This document shows positions 47,963-60,706 of a stretch of 64,000 nt of DNA, in pieces. Positions within the stretch are counted from its first letter, which is position 1; the number at the start of each line of letters is the position of its first letter. The stretch comes from Rutidosis leptorrhynchoides (lineage: Eukaryota > Streptophyta > Magnoliopsida > Asterales > Asteraceae), in contig NC_092341.1 in assembly GCF_046630445.1 (NCBI RefSeq), positions 258,584,001 through 258,648,000 of the forward strand, in the 5' to 3' direction. A program made the translations under genes and the position numbers. The notes beneath the pieces are model-generated. The model saw only the letters and a program-made list of their open reading frames with translations. It did not search any database and was not told the DNA's origin.

Positions 47963-49231
47963 AATATTTATTATTATGAATATCATTATCATTAATAGTA
48001 ATATTATTATCATTATTCTCATTAGTAGTAAAATTATTATTATAGTTATTATTATTATCAGTATTATTTTTATTATAATTATTACCAAAAGTATCATTAT
48101 TTTTAAATTTATCATTTTTGTTAAAATTAGTATTTTTATTGAAATTTACATTTTTATTAAAAATTATTATTTTTATTATTAAAATTATCATTATTATTAT
48201 TAGAATTATCATGACTTTTATCATAACTAGTATTATTTTTATCATTATTATTATCAGTATTATTAATATATCCAATGAAGATTTTCTATATAAAAATATA
48301 TTTATGACATAAAACATAACTACATTAATATCAATATTACGTATTATATTAAATAATATTTTAATGAGTAATTACTATGTTAAAATTTAATATGATAACT
48401 ATATAAATATTACATTACTATTTTTAATAAGTAATATATAATTAATATATACAAACGGGTTCGATCATTAGTATATGTTAGTTATACGTTTTAATATATA
48501 TATAAATGATATAGGTTCGTGAATCCGAGGCCAACCCTACTTTTGTTCAATGTCGTCATATGTATTTTTACTACAAAATACATTAGGTGAGTTTCATTAC
48601 TCTCTTTTTAAATGCTTTTACAATATATATTTTTGGAACTGAGAATACATGCACTGCTTTTATAAATGATTTACAAAATAGACACAAGTACGTGAAACTA
48701 CATTCTATGGTTGAATTATCAAAATCGAATATGCCCCCTTTTATTAAGTCTGGTAATCTAAGAATTAGGGAACAGACACCCTAATTGACGCGAATCCTAA
48801 AGATAGATCTATTGGGCCTAACAAACCCCATCCAAAGTACCGGATGCTTTAGAACTTAGAAATTTAGATCAAGTCCGAAGGAGGATCCCGGAATGATAGG
48901 GGATATTCTTTTATGCATCTAGTTAATGTCGGTTACCAGGTGTTCAATCCATATGAATGATATTTTTGTCTCTATGCATGAGACGTTTATTTATGAGAAT
49001 TGGGAATATGAAATCTTGTGGTCTATTAAAATTATGAAATGATTATTTATGATAAACTAATGAACTCACCAACCTTTTGGTTGACACTTTAAAGCATGTT
49101 TATTCTTAGGTATGAATGAAATCTTCCGCTGTGCATTTGCTCATTTTAAGGAAATTACTTGGAGTCAATCATTGCTCTGGGATTAAATGTTGATGATTTC
49201 GTCCAGATGGATTAGGACGGGGCATTTCAGT

Positions 49232-49243
49232 TGGTATCAGAGC
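49232..49243 (+). promoter_or_regulatory. RT1 primer binding site
   Basis: TGGTATCAGAGC lies two bases after the LTR end; initiator tRNA-Met type. Confidence 0.92.
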
Positions 49244-49661
49244 GGTGGTCTTAGTGAACCAGGTCTTGCATTAGTGTGTCTAACTGATAGTCGTTAGGAT
49301 GCATTAGTAAGTCTGGACTTCGACCGTGTCTGCATGTCAAAAGTTTTGCTTATCATTTTTGTCAGAAATCATCTGTTTATCGTCCTTAGGAAATTTCCTA
49401 CTTATCATTCTTAGTCTAGACACATCTTACTGCAATGATTGCATGAATAATGTATAGACAAAATTCGTATCTTAGCGTATCTGCTAATTCATATCTTAGC
49501 ATATCTGTTACTGTAGACTTTGCCTGACAACTTCCGTAGATTCCTCCGTAACTTATGGGATTTTAGTATTATATATGCATATGTATATTATGTATTGCAG
49601 GGTACTAATCTACATCCTATAATCAAATTCTTATCGAAAATCCTTCATCTGATCGTACGAG

Positions 49662-50231
49662 ATGAATCCCTCAACCAGTTCAAGTTCCTCGAATTCTGAC
49701 GGCTATTCCGATATGGATTTTCACTCAAGCTCCGAAAGCAGTGTGACCGGAATGGATCAACTAATCAGCCATCCCCAATTAATCTGATGGGTTCGTAGCC
49801 TACTAAATCATTGGAGACAAGAAGAAGGCGATCCTTTCCACCAACCTAATTCACCTTTTGGTGAAGAACCCGAAGCACTTACCGGTGAACCTATCCAAAA
49901 TACCATTTTCAGCCTCATTTCCAGAATAGCTCGACACGATTATATTCTATCCACAATTCTAAACCTTATTCATCCGCTAGTTCAGACCGACAATCATTCT
50001 GGAATAATAGAAGAAGTCAACGAACTTCGTGCTCAAGTAATAGCTTTGGATAGTATGGTGCAAAATGTACCAGCTTCAGCAACATCATCGGCACCAACAG
50101 TACCATCAGTAACAGCACCAGTACCATCAACAATCCATGCCCCCAACATCTCATTCTGTACCTCGAGTATAATCATCGTTCTACGTATCGTTCTACATCG
50201 ATTATCTTCATTCTTCATGACGATTAAATAA
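49662..50231 (+). pseudogene. RT1 small gag-like ORF
   Basis: A 190-codon frame from the ATG at 49662 to TAA at 50229-50231, with one internal TGA at 49785. It has a Ser-rich N-terminus (MNPSTSSSSSNSDGYSDMDF), then a helical middle (IQNTIFSLISRIARHDYIL), then EEVNELRAQVIALDSMV, which looks like a short coiled coil, and a Pro/Ala/Ser-rich tail. It sits in the same place as the extra ORF of RT4 and also follows a splice-acceptor-like site (TGTATTGCAG at 49591-49600). I do not recognise a family; it could be a shortened gag. Confidence 0.55.
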
Positions 50232-53200
50232 TCTCTAAATGTTTTAGAGATTATGTATTCTAGTTCCAACCGAAAACTAAATGAGTTTAATATTATGTTA
50301 ACTCATTAAATCCATGATTACAACTGAAGAAAATATATATGTATATATGTTTTCACAAAGATTGTAATTAAAAATTCTTTTGTACAAACTGTTAATGGTG
50401 AAAATATTTTAACGGGTAGGTAATACCCGAGGAATATTTAGATTTCACATTAATAAGTTATATTGTACGTTCTTCGAATATGATTCAACAGTCATTTACA
50501 ATCCTACTTACATCCACAGATATACGTATCTGTTTACCACAAAATAATTTTTTTTATTCAATTTCATATTTGGATTTTGACCTGCCAGAATCCAACAAGT
50601 GGCATAATGAAGAAAACATTGGACAAAATAAAATTTGTTAGAAACAAACAATTGAACTATGAGAATTTTTTTTAAGAATCCACGCTAACAAAATCCTAGC
50701 TAACTGTTCCTAGCTAACTGTTAATTCCGTATTACATTTTATTTATCGCAATTTATTTATCGTAATTTAATTATCGTAATTTAAATTCTCGCAATTTTAT
50801 TTATCGTCATTTAATTTCTGTTATTTATTTTACGCACTTTAAATATCGGGACACGTATACAAAGTTTTGACATATCATATCGACGCATCTATATATATTA
50901 TTTAGAATCACCATAGACACTCTATATGCAGTAATGCTGGAGTTAGCTACACAGGGTTGATGTTGATTCTACAATAATATATATACTTTGAGTTGTGATC
51001 GAGTCTGAGACATGTACACGGGTCACGATACGTATTAATTAATTCGAATATTATATATTAAATTATATATGAATTATTGAACTGTCAACTGTGGACTATC
51101 GACTGTGGACTAATAAGATTGGATAATTAAAAATGAATTAAAATATTGATTATAACATATAAAACTAAACAATTCTTCAAGTTTGTCACTTGATTTCATC
51201 TTAAACCTCATTTGTATCTTGACGATTACAATCCGCGTTCAAACCTTTTATGATTTTTGAAAACACCTCAATTGGGATAATGAACCAATCGCACTTCATC
51301 TACGGAAGAAAATATTGATGCATATAGCTATGCACCTGAAAACACTCGGAACCTGAATAAATGTTTAACACATAGCTGTGCTAGCTCCTCTGTCGTTGTT
51401 ATTACTGAAAATAACTTTACAATCCCTATTCAAAGTAGCCAATTTTGTCACAGCTTTAGCAAATCAACTTCGAATTTCATTCGGATTAACCTATTTTGTC
51501 ACAACTCCAACAATTCATCTTCGACTGTTCATTCGAATAAGTCTTATTATAACCTTGATATATAAGTTTACCTTTCGTCACCGTTACTGAAGAATCGTTT
51601 ATATTCCACCACATTAGCAGTAAACTTACCAGGAGTTTCAATACTCATTGATTTAAGTTTCTCCAAAAAACCAACCGTTCATTAAAAACCTTATCATATA
51701 CTCATCCACACTTATAACGAGAATTACTATACCAACCACCGGGAATTAGCAATCAGTATTTTGAAATCTCGCAGCATGTCTACATCAACAGTTATAAGTA
51801 TACCTATAACCTTTATCTCTTAGAATTATGATCTTTCATTCTGAAATTCTGAAAAGCACTCAGTCTACAAATCAATACTTTGAATGTTGAAAAAGCTGAA
51901 TGAAGCAGCAGAAACCGTAGACAACCGTAAACGACCTTAATCATCGGCAGTTTGATGATAAATAATAGTATGTTGGAAAAGCTCAGAAAAGTTAGAACTG
52001 GAAAACGGATTGAGCTAACCACAAAGGAGACCAAGGACAAATACAAGGACCATACCCTATATTCAAAGAATCCAGATAATTCTGGATCCGATGAAATCTT
52101 TAGAGAATATCTTGCTCCGAAGTCATGTTAAAATCGTGCGGAAAATTTTCTACACCATCCTTCGATATTAGAAATTCCACGATATCATCGTATCTTTCAT
52201 TATAAATATTCTCCATATTTCTGAAGATATTTTCATAACTATTATTATCTGAAATCATTAATCTCTTCGCGCTATCAGCGTTACATCATATAGAAACTGT
52301 TAGTTTCTATATTCTGTAAACTTTCGAGCTTAAAATATGAATGTTATTGAAGTAATGTTGGGAACTGATGCATGAGTTAGTATAATATAATAACACTTGA
52401 TCAATGTGATTATATTACAGTAAGTCATGCTGAGTTTCTAATGGGACATGATGATTCACAGATCATAACATCATCATATGCCATGTTACATAACTCTTTC
52501 ATTCTGCTTAACTTCTGAACATATTAAGAAAGTATATTCTTGATAGTTCTATTCTCAGTGAATCTGGTAATTTGACAAATCAACTAGTGCTATTACATTC
52601 TTTCATATTTAGAACATTAAGTTCATTCGAAACTCTGTACTTACAAATTCTGGACCGTTGCTCGCTTTACTAGAGGTCGAGAGGATAATAAAAAGGCAAA
52701 GAGATCCAAAATATAAGAGAAAATATAAAGCACAATAACAACATGGAGGTTACAAACCATGGATATTAATACGAATAGCAATATAAAGACACGGTATAAT
52801 TAAGAATAGTATCACCCCAAGGTAATAGTAGAAGTAAACAGATTCTTCTGGTGGAAGATTGAAAAGAAGGATGACATAAATGATAATTAGAAAAATATCA
52901 AGGATCAGAACTGGATTAAGCATTTTCACAATCTTGTGGATGTAAGAACCATGAAAGGAAGTATAGGAATGGTGAAAATTATGGAACGAAAAGAGTTTAA
53001 TTTATAATAGAAATATCAGAAGGAGAAATCGAGGCAGATCACCGTATTTAATTATAGAGATCTTAATTTCCTTATTCGCCGAAGAATCAAATCTTTTAGA
53101 TTTCGAAGATTTTCTTTAAATCCCTTGAATTCCGGAATTCAACCAAGACAACGTCAAAAGTTAAGATGCACCTTATTTTCTAAATTCAGTCGTGACTACG

Positions 53201-53397
53201 TCAAAAGTTATGGAAAATCTCCATTTCTTCATCTCGATCTTTTGTGATAGCTTCATTCATATGCTTCAATTAATAGAGTCATTTTATCCACATTACTCAA
53301 TGATGATAAAACTCTATTTAGCAACTCATATTCGTCAGGAAAACATATTTATTGTTAGCCATGACGACCTCACTCAAATTTCGGGACGAAATTTCTT
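50232..53397 (+). other. RT1 internal region without pol
   Basis: About 3.2 kb of AT-rich DNA with no frame above 80 codons that resembles protein, and no protease, RT, RNase H or integrase motif on either strand. ATGACGACCTCACTCAAATTTCGGGACGAAATTTCTTTAACGGG at the right end resembles the 3' end of active Ty3/gypsy relatives, so the deletion or replacement removed pol but kept cis sites. Confidence 0.75.
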
Positions 53398-53411
53398 TAA
53401 CGGGTAGGTAC
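53398..53411 (+). promoter_or_regulatory. RT1 polypurine tract region
   Basis: TAACGGGTAGGTAC directly before the 3' LTR TGTGATGACCCGG. Confidence 0.7.
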
Positions 53412-53578
53412 TGTGATGACCCGGAAATTTCCGACCAAATTTAAACTTTAATCTTTATATGTTTTCGACACGATAAGCAAAGTCTGTAAAATTGAAATCT
53501 AAAACTTTGAACTGTGATTATATATACATTTGACCTTTGTCTATTCCCGACGATTCACGAACAGTTGTTTGTAAATAA

Positions 53579-53670
<92 letters not shown>

Positions 53671-55969
53671 GTATGTACAATAATCTGAAATTATAAAACA
53701 CAAACATTTGAATTGAGAACGTAAGATAAGTTACAAAACAATTATGTTGTAATTTAAATGTCATTACTTATTATGACTAAAAATATCATTTTTTTTATAT
53801 ATCATTATTAATAATTATCATTTTCCTTGTTATTAATATTATTTATTTAATATCATCATTAATATAAGTATTATCATAAAAACTATCATTTATTACTAGT
53901 ATTATCCTTATTAAAAATTATAATTTTTGTTATTGACATAATTTTTATTATTATTAGTATTATATGATATCCTTATTATTAATTCTAGTATTATTACAAG
54001 TTTATTAACAAGTATTATAATTAATATTATAATTATTAACTACTAATATTAAATCTAAAGAATCAGATACAGAATCCATTGTTGTTACACATCACTATCT
54101 GTATATATATATTTTTTTATTTTGTTTGTCTTCTTGATTGAGAAATATGTACTTATTGTCTGTAAAATAATTCAATTGCGGTCGTGAACTTGTCAAATTA
54201 AAAGAATAAAAATCTAAGAAACAACCAAATTCTGTTAGATATCAATATCGAATTTAATAATTCTTTTCTTCCTTTCTCTGTTTTTCCACCTAGAACGACT
54301 ACAATACTAAACAATCACACGACACCACTTTCATCAACCTTTACCACCTTACCACCTTACTCTCACCACTCTCATTCTTGTTTTTGTCGACAAGCTATCT
54401 AACCACAATGAACCACCTTATCATTTCCACCGTCAACCATCACTTTTACTTCTGTTTTAAAATCGAAAGTCACCACCATTAAGCAACCCACAAAACGCAC
54501 GATGACATAACCGTTTGTTTGATCACCATCCCCGTTATCCACCAGTGCACCACCTCTAGCATCCACCATCACAGACACCTTAACACACGATCAACACACC
54601 ATCTTCATCACCATATCACGATAAGAACAACAACCGACGATTATTATTATTATTTTTTCGTTGTTTCTTCATGTAATCAACGACTATCAAACCTGCTTGC
54701 ACTTCTGTTTACTATTTCCTCGAACAACACTTAAACCACACCTCATCGACAAGCCTATAGATGACCACTACTGCTACATTTTCGATGCTGCAACTGATGT
54801 GTTCCAATCTCTGTAATAAAAATCTTAACAATAATGATAATAGTAATTAAAGATGATTATGATTAAGACAGAGAAGATGCGTCCGAGTTGAGATGAAAAT
54901 TGGTATATTTATATACATTGTTTATTCCATCTTTGAGAAAAGTATGCAAGTGGAATATGTTTACAATTATAGTGGCCGACCAGTGGTATCCAATTATCAA
55001 TTACCTTTTTTTTTTGTTTCCCCTTCGTTACTGCAGCAGCAAGAACCGAACAAATTGAAATCTTTGGTCCGTTTTATTAAGGTTAGTGGACTGTGACTTG
55101 GACTTCCAAAATCTAATTATGCTGTCGATAATTTGGGCCATATCAAACCCATTTGTTTCATACCGTTTCAGCCGTTGCAACCCCATATCATTCGAATTTT
55201 TTTATTGCTGCTTACTTCTTGATTCCGTTCAAATAATCATGACAACACAAAATGATGATGATGGTTTTGGTAACGATGAATTCATGAAGACGAGCTAGAT
55301 CATGATGATGAGGATGATGATTAGATTAAAATGGTGTATGTTGATGATTATGTTTCGATGTAGGATGATAATAAACCTATGATGATAATGGTGGTAAAAC
55401 AATCACGAAGTTTTGATGATAATCATGATTCGGTGATGATGTTAAAAGATGATAATGAAAATCACATGATGTTGATGATAAGGAATAGTTCTGGATTGTT
55501 ATTCAAGAAGAAGATGAAAACATAAATAAGTTAAATAAAATTAAGTATAGTATTAATTCAGGAAACACAGCATAGCTTGGATGGTTAGAAAGTGGGTTTG
55601 GGAACCGAGAGGTCTAAGGTTCGATTCTAAGCCAAGACATATGTTTTTTTTAAACAATAACATGTGTTGTGCATCTAGTTGGGCTACCAAGTTTGATTTA
55701 CTAAATGGGACGTGGGGTTAGTCAGTTGGGCTGCCGGTTTCTTGATGGGCCGAAATAGAAATAACATGAGATATCTAGTTGGGTATTAGATCACAGATGA
55801 AGTAATAGCGGAGTGGTTTAGATTGTTAGCGGGTAACTGAGAGGTCGCGAGTTCGATCCTTGTCTGAGGCATTTGTTTTTGTGAAAAGCTTCAAAGGTAG
55901 TTATTATTATTATTACTATTATTACTATCATTATTTTAGTTATTATTAAGTCATATCATTAAGTGTTAA

Positions 55970-56021
<52 letters not shown>

Positions 56022-56579
56022 ATTATTATTATTATAATATTTTTTTTTATTATCATTATTATTATGAATATCATTATCATTAATAGTAATATTATTATCA
56101 TTATTCTCATTAGTAGTAAAATTATTATTATAGTTATTATTATTATTATTAGTATTATTTTTATTATAATTATTACTAAAAGTATCATTATTTTTAAATT
56201 TATCATTTTTGTTAAAATTAGTATTTTTATTGAAATTTTCATTTTTATTAAAAATTATTATTTTTATTATTAAAATTATCATTATTATTATTAGAATTAT
56301 CATGACTTTTATCATAACTAGTATTATTTTTATCATTATTATTATCAGTATTATTAATATATCCAATGAAGATTTTCTATATAAAAATATATTTATGACA
56401 TAAAACATAACTACATTAATATCAATATTACGTATTATATTAAATAATATTTTAATGAGTAATTACTATGTTAAAATTTAATATGATAATTATATGAATA
56501 TTACATTACTATTTTAAATAAGTAATATATAATTAATATATACAAACGGGTTCGATCATTAGTATATGTTAGTTATACG

Positions 56580-56652
<73 letters not shown>

Positions 56653-57374
56653 GATATAGGTTAGTGAATCCGAGGCCAACCCTACTTTTGTTCAATGTCG
56701 TCATATGTATTTTTACTACAAAATATATTAGGTGAGTTTCATTACTCCCTTTTTAAATGCTTTTACAATATATATTTTTGGGACTGAGAATACATGCACT
56801 GCTTTTATAAATGATTTATAAAATAGACACAAGTACGTGAAACTACATTCTATGGTTGAATTATCGAAATCGAATATGCCCCTTTTTATTAAGTCTGGTA
56901 ATCTAAGAATTAGGGAACAGACAACCTAATAGACGCGAATCCTAAAGATAGATCTATTAGGCCTAACAAACCCCATCCAAAGTACCGGATGCTTTAGTAC
57001 TTCGAAATTTATATCATGTCCGAAGGAGGATCCCAGAATGATAGGGGATATTCTTATATGCATCTAGTTAATGTCGGTTACCAGGTGTTCAATCCATATG
57101 AATGATATTTTTGTCTCTATGCATGAGACGTTTATTTATGAGAATTGGGAATATGAAATCTTGTGGTCTATTAAAATTATGAAATGATTATTTATGATAA
57201 ACTAATGAACTCACCAACCTTTTGGTTGACACTTTAAAGCATGTTTATTCTCGGGTATGAATGAAATCTTTCGCTGTGCATTTGGTCATTTTAAGGACAA
57301 TACTTGGAGTCAATCATCGCTCTGGGATCAAATGTTGATAACTTCGTCCAGATGAATAAGGACGGGGCATTTCA
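53412..57374 (+). repeat. RT1 3' LTR, uninterrupted
   Basis: 3,963 bp, TGTGATGACC...GGCATTTCA. It contains (TA)n at 53586-53667 and at about 56586-56648, (TTA)n at 55967-56018, and the two tRNA-like modules at 55574 and 55805. It shows what the 5' LTR looked like before RT2 inserted. Confidence 0.95.
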
Positions 57375-57379
57375 GTGAA

Positions 57380-57600
57380 AGTCTAAATAAATATTGTTTT
57401 TGTTATCTAGTTTTCTCTATATCGTTTAATTCCTTTATTTAGTTAGTATTTATCTACTTTATTAAATTCGGTTATAAACTAAAATCATCAATCAAACGTA
57501 AGTTACTATACAACAAACTCAACCGCCAAAACTCTCTGTGGAACGAACTTAACTTAGCAACTGATCATTACTACATTGATGGGGACCAGTTGCCTACATT
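57380..57600 (+). mobile_element. Remnant of an older LTR that hosts RT1 (right part)
   Basis: Continues 20130-21439 after removal of RT1. CTCTGTGGAACGAAC near 57534 and the purine-rich ATTGATGGGGACCAG near 57578 are its only notable motifs. Confidence 0.35.
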
Positions 57601-57606
57601 GTGTGA

Positions 57607-57899
57607 TACTCCATCCGACTCAAAAAAGAGACTCCACATTACTATTTATATTTATCCAAAATTAGACGCCCCTTACTCAAAATAATACTAAAAAATCACT
57701 AAAATTTCAATTATATCGTTTTTATATATGAAAGTCAGCAAAACATTTATTCATAATTTATTTTCTCACTTACTTCTTAAGGAAGATAATTAATTCAGGT
57801 TACATATAAAATATGGACAAGATAAACATTTTAACAAGATATCTTCAATTTAAATTTTTTTTTGTTGGGGTACACTTTTTTCGAGATGAAGGAATAGTA
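57607..57899. mobile_element. Stowaway-like MITE
   Basis: The left end TACTCCATCCGACTCAAAAAAG and the right end CTTTTTTCGAGATGAAGGAATAGTA are inverted repeats of the CTCCNTCCG type, with TA at each border. It is about 290 bp long with an AT-rich interior and no ORF. These features fit Stowaway, the MITE form of Tc1/mariner. Confidence 0.65.
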
Positions 57900-58204
57900 T
57901 TTAGTCGTAGTTTTGTTTATAAAGTTAAAGGTCGATAATTACACATCAATATTTAAATTAAATCTAATAATAATAATAATAATAATATATTCTCTTCGTC
58001 CTAAAATAATTGTTTCATTTAATTTTTAAAAGTCTTTCTTTCACAATTTTGGCTTAATATCTTTTGTTTGTTTTATTAAATATTTTATGAAATTTATATT
58101 AGTGGACTAGGTTTTTGTTGGTACTCCGCATAATTTTTATCAAATAGTATATAACACAAACAAAAATATTTAAAATCAAATAGTATATAACACAAACAAA
58201 AATA

Positions 58205-59346
58205 TCTAAAAGCTTTTAATATGGCATTAATGTTTAAATGGATGTGGCGTTTTCATGATGCTCCTAATTTGTTGTGGGTCTCTGTTATTAAATCTATCTA
58301 TGGTCTCGATGGTGGTATTGTTAATGGCAATATTCATCCTAAGGGTATATGGGCCAATATGGTTGATACCTATCGGAAGGCACAAGTTTCTCACCTTATT
58401 CCTTCTAATCCTATAAGATGGAATCTTGGTGATGGTAGAACTATAAAGTTTTGGAAAGATACATGGATTGGTAGTGAGTGTTTTGAAACTAAATATGCCC
58501 GTCTTTATCATTTGGAACGGAATCAACTATGTACTGTTTCTGATCGTTTGACAAATGGAAATTTGACTTGGCAATGGCATCGTGAGACTTTAACTGGAAG
58601 AAACCAATCATATTTGCAAGGGTTAATTCAAGATATATCACAAGCTAATGTGTCTACTGTTCCAGATAGTTATAAATGGCATTTGAATGGTGGTGATAAC
58701 TTTTCTGTTAAAAAAACACGTGAATATATCGATACTAAATTGCTACCATCGCTACAATCAACATTCAATTGGTCGACAGTGTTGCCTAAAAAGCTAAACA
58801 TTTTTGCTTGGAGAGTGTATCTTGATAGACTTCCTACGAGACTGAATCTTTCAAGGCGTGGGTTGGAAATTGAATCCATCGGTTGTCCTTCTTGTGGTTA
58901 TAACATTGAATCGATGGACCATATTTTCTTTTCATGTGCCGTGGCCCAACACCTTTGGTGTCGTATCAGATTATGGTTGGATATAAATATTCCACACTTC
59001 GTCTCATGGGATATGTTCAAGACTTGGTTTTTGAATTGGAATGCTTCATGGAATAAAAAAAATCGATTGTATGCTATCATTATCTCTTCAATTTGGGCTC
59101 TTTGGAGACATAGGAATGGTGTGGTTTTTGCTAATCAAGAGTTAAAGAAGTCTGACCTTTTCGATTTCATTCGTGAATGTTCGTACTCTTGGTGTCGGTT
59201 TAGAGGCAAGGTTTACATTGGATAGAATGATTGGCTTATTAAGCCCATGTAATTTGTTTTATGTTTCTTGTTTGTTTTGGTCCTAGTTCCTTGCTAGGTC
59301 CATTTTTATTCTATCAATAAATCTATTCCTTGCCGTTCAAAAAAAA
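58205..59346 (+). mobile_element. 5'-truncated LINE with short poly-A
   Basis: The C-terminal RT frame is followed by a 3' UTR of about 110 bases and A-rich tail at 59339-59346. AAAAGCTTTTAA at the left (about 58209) and AAAAGACTTTAA after the tail could be a diverged target site duplication. Most of the element (ORF1, endonuclease, RT core) is missing. Confidence 0.7.
58221..59225 (+). CDS. LINE RT C-terminal fragment with zinc-binding domain (zf-RVT)
   Basis: An open frame of 334 codons. Residues 1-90 match the region after the RT core (ALMFKWMWRF, LLWVSVIKSIYG, RWNLGDGRTIKFWKDTWIG). Residues about 145-240 are the zf-RVT domain: WHLNGGDNFSVKKTREYI, LPKKLNIFAWRVYLDRLPTR, and C222-x2-C225 ... 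H234-x4-C239. WALWRHRNGVVFAN lies near the end. The frame is intact to its natural stop, but the RT catalytic core and endonuclease are absent, so it is not an active LINE. The relic at 5459-7195 is the same lineage. Confidence 0.88.
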   Translation: MALMFKWMWRFHDAPNLLWVSVIKSIYGLDGGIVNGNIHPKGIWANMVDTYRKAQVSHLIPSNPIRWNLGDGRTIKFWKDTWIGSECFETKYARLYHLERNQLCTVSDRLTNGNLTWQWHRETLTGRNQSYLQGLIQDISQANVSTVPDSYKWHLNGGDNFSVKKTREYIDTKLLPSLQSTFNWSTVLPKKLNIFAWRVYLDRLPTRLNLSRRGLEIESIGCPSCGYNIESMDHIFFSCAVAQHLWCRIRLWLDINIPHFVSWDMFKTWFLNWNASWNKKNRLYAIIISSIWALWRHRNGVVFANQELKKSDLFDFIRECSYSWCRFRGKVYIG

Positions 59347-59409
59347 GAAGTTGAAATCAAAAGACTTTAAAAGTCATTCTAAGACAGCAATTTCGGAACA
59401 GATAGAGTA

Positions 59410-60279
59410 ATAAAATAATATAATACGAGTAATGAAATATGTAGAATTTGAATTTCTAATGGGTTTGATCTATATGACAAAAAAGAAGCTAAGTTGTTGA
59501 AAAACGAAAAATTCACCGAGTGATTTTGCTTTTCACCATGAGTTAATTGGATAGAAAACCCATTGCGTTAGTTTCAGGTCGCCCAAAATGAATTGAAAGT
59601 TTTTTAGTGACTTATTTTTTATATTGATATTGATTTTCAATTTTATTTAAAAGAAATAAATATTAAATATATAAATAAATAACTCTAGCAAACTGCTAGA
59701 GTAAAATTATAAAGATTTAGAAAAGCAATCGTTCCAACTTATAAAATATCTACCACTATATTTTGCCCGATGAAAAGAAAAAATTGAAATTAAATAAAAT
59801 TTGTCTAACTTTTTATTGGAAGAGGAATGATAGATAACCCCATTATGTATCACTGTACTTTTTTTTTAAATCATAAAGGAAGTATTTATAACATATAATA
59901 CTCATATGTTAAAAGCATTTCATTCATATACATTACAATCCAACTGGTGTTACTTTTCAAAATAGTTAGGCATAGTTATATCAGACATCAAAGTTCTTCA
60001 GTGTGTCAAACATAAGCATAGTATGACTATCTTCTCCCATCTCTAGCATGCAAAACAATATAACCTGCAGGGGAGAAAATGTGGGGGATTAACACAACGC
60101 TAACTGAGTGAGATATCCCAATTGATAAGAATACAAAGTACCAAGCCTAGCTTTTAGAGATCATGCATCTGGTCACGGACATGTAGACATAGCGTTGCAT
60201 AGCAAAATCATAATATAGCATTACACATCCATAGCGTACAGAGCTAGGCAGTGATTCAATTAACAGAGTAGCAATAACA
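59410..60279. other. No gene seen
   Basis: AT-rich, no supportable frame. The right part (60050-60279) is less AT-biased, with several CATAGCGTACAG/CATAGCGTTGCATAGC-like motifs, and may be the flank or part of another retroelement. Confidence 0.45.
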
Positions 60280-60706
60280 TGTAACATCCCAAAATTTGGA
60301 GTATTATTTTAAATGGTAATTTAATAATACCAAGGGTGATCGAGATGTTTCGAGACGTTGTAGTGACTTGAAATATTATTATTTTCAGTGTTGATATTGT
60401 GTTGGGAGCGTCGGGAATTTGATGTGTAAAAGTTTGGTGTATGTTGCGAGGTTATGTGCGCGTTCACCGTTTGGGCCATAACTTCCTCATACGAACTCGG
60501 ATTGAGGTGAATCAAAAGCCCAGACGACCGTAATTCGAGTCCGGACGTTTCAAATTTCAAGTTGTGAGCTAGAAGGCTTCAAGAGCATCGCTTTTGGGGC
60601 TAGGAGCACCGATTTTGGCGCTGATCAGGTGCTGTTTGTATTTTTGGACTTTTAAATGAGGGGTATATTGGTCACTTCACTTTGGCGCTGATCAGGTGCT
60701 GTTTGA
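60280..60706 (+). mobile_element. LTR fragment of another family
   Basis: Starts TGTAACATCCCAAAATTTGG, a typical LTR opening not shared with RT1 to RT4. After about 430 bases it is joined to RT5 sequence. TTTGGCGCTGATCAGGTGCTGTTT occurs at 60613 and again at 60682, at the junction, so a duplication or deletion happened there. Confidence 0.55.

Larger units (their letters stand above)
46133..49229 (+). repeat. RT1 5' LTR, remaining 3.1 kb
   Basis: Matches 54186-57374. It contains two tRNA-like modules, an (ATT)n-rich block (47925-48270), and only about five TA units near 48495 where the 3' LTR has more than thirty. It ends GGGGCATTTCA. Confidence 0.93.
21440..57374 (+). mobile_element. RT1: outermost nested element, non-autonomous (LARD-like) LTR retrotransposon
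   Basis: GTGAA at 21435-21439 and again at 57375-57379 bounds the element. Its LTRs start TGTGATG(A/G)CCCGGAAATTTC and end GGGGCATTTCA. The 5' LTR is 21440-22232 plus 46133-49229 (3,890 bp without the insertion). The 3' LTR is 53412-57374 (3,963 bp). PBS is at 49232 and PPT at 53398. The internal region is about 4.2 kb and has one small gag-like frame but no protease, RT or integrase, so the element would depend on enzymes made elsewhere. RT2 sits in its 5' LTR. LTR-to-LTR differences are more frequent by eye than in RT4, as expected for the older element. Confidence 0.92.
57990..59409. mobile_element. Second Stowaway-like MITE, split by a LINE
   Basis: The left arm TCTTCGTCCTAAAATAATTGTTTC...TTTTTAAAAGTCTTT is mirrored by AAAGACTTTAAAAGTC...CAGCAATTTCGGAACAGATAGAGTA at 59359-59409. 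The LINE lies between (about 58205-59346). A near-perfect direct repeat of about 40 bases (AATCAAATAGTATATAACAC...) at about 58138 and 58176 lies just left of the LINE. Confidence 0.6.

Noticed and set aside
47912-48317. Ile/Asn-rich frames (also at 55946-56408 in the other LTR)
   Set aside because: Low-complexity ATT/TTA repeat within the RT1 LTR. They lie in non-coding LTR and are Asn/Ile runs without any domain.
54519-54734. 71-codon His/Thr-rich frame
   Set aside because: Lies in the RT1 3' LTR; the matching place in the 5' LTR does not keep the frame, so it is chance.
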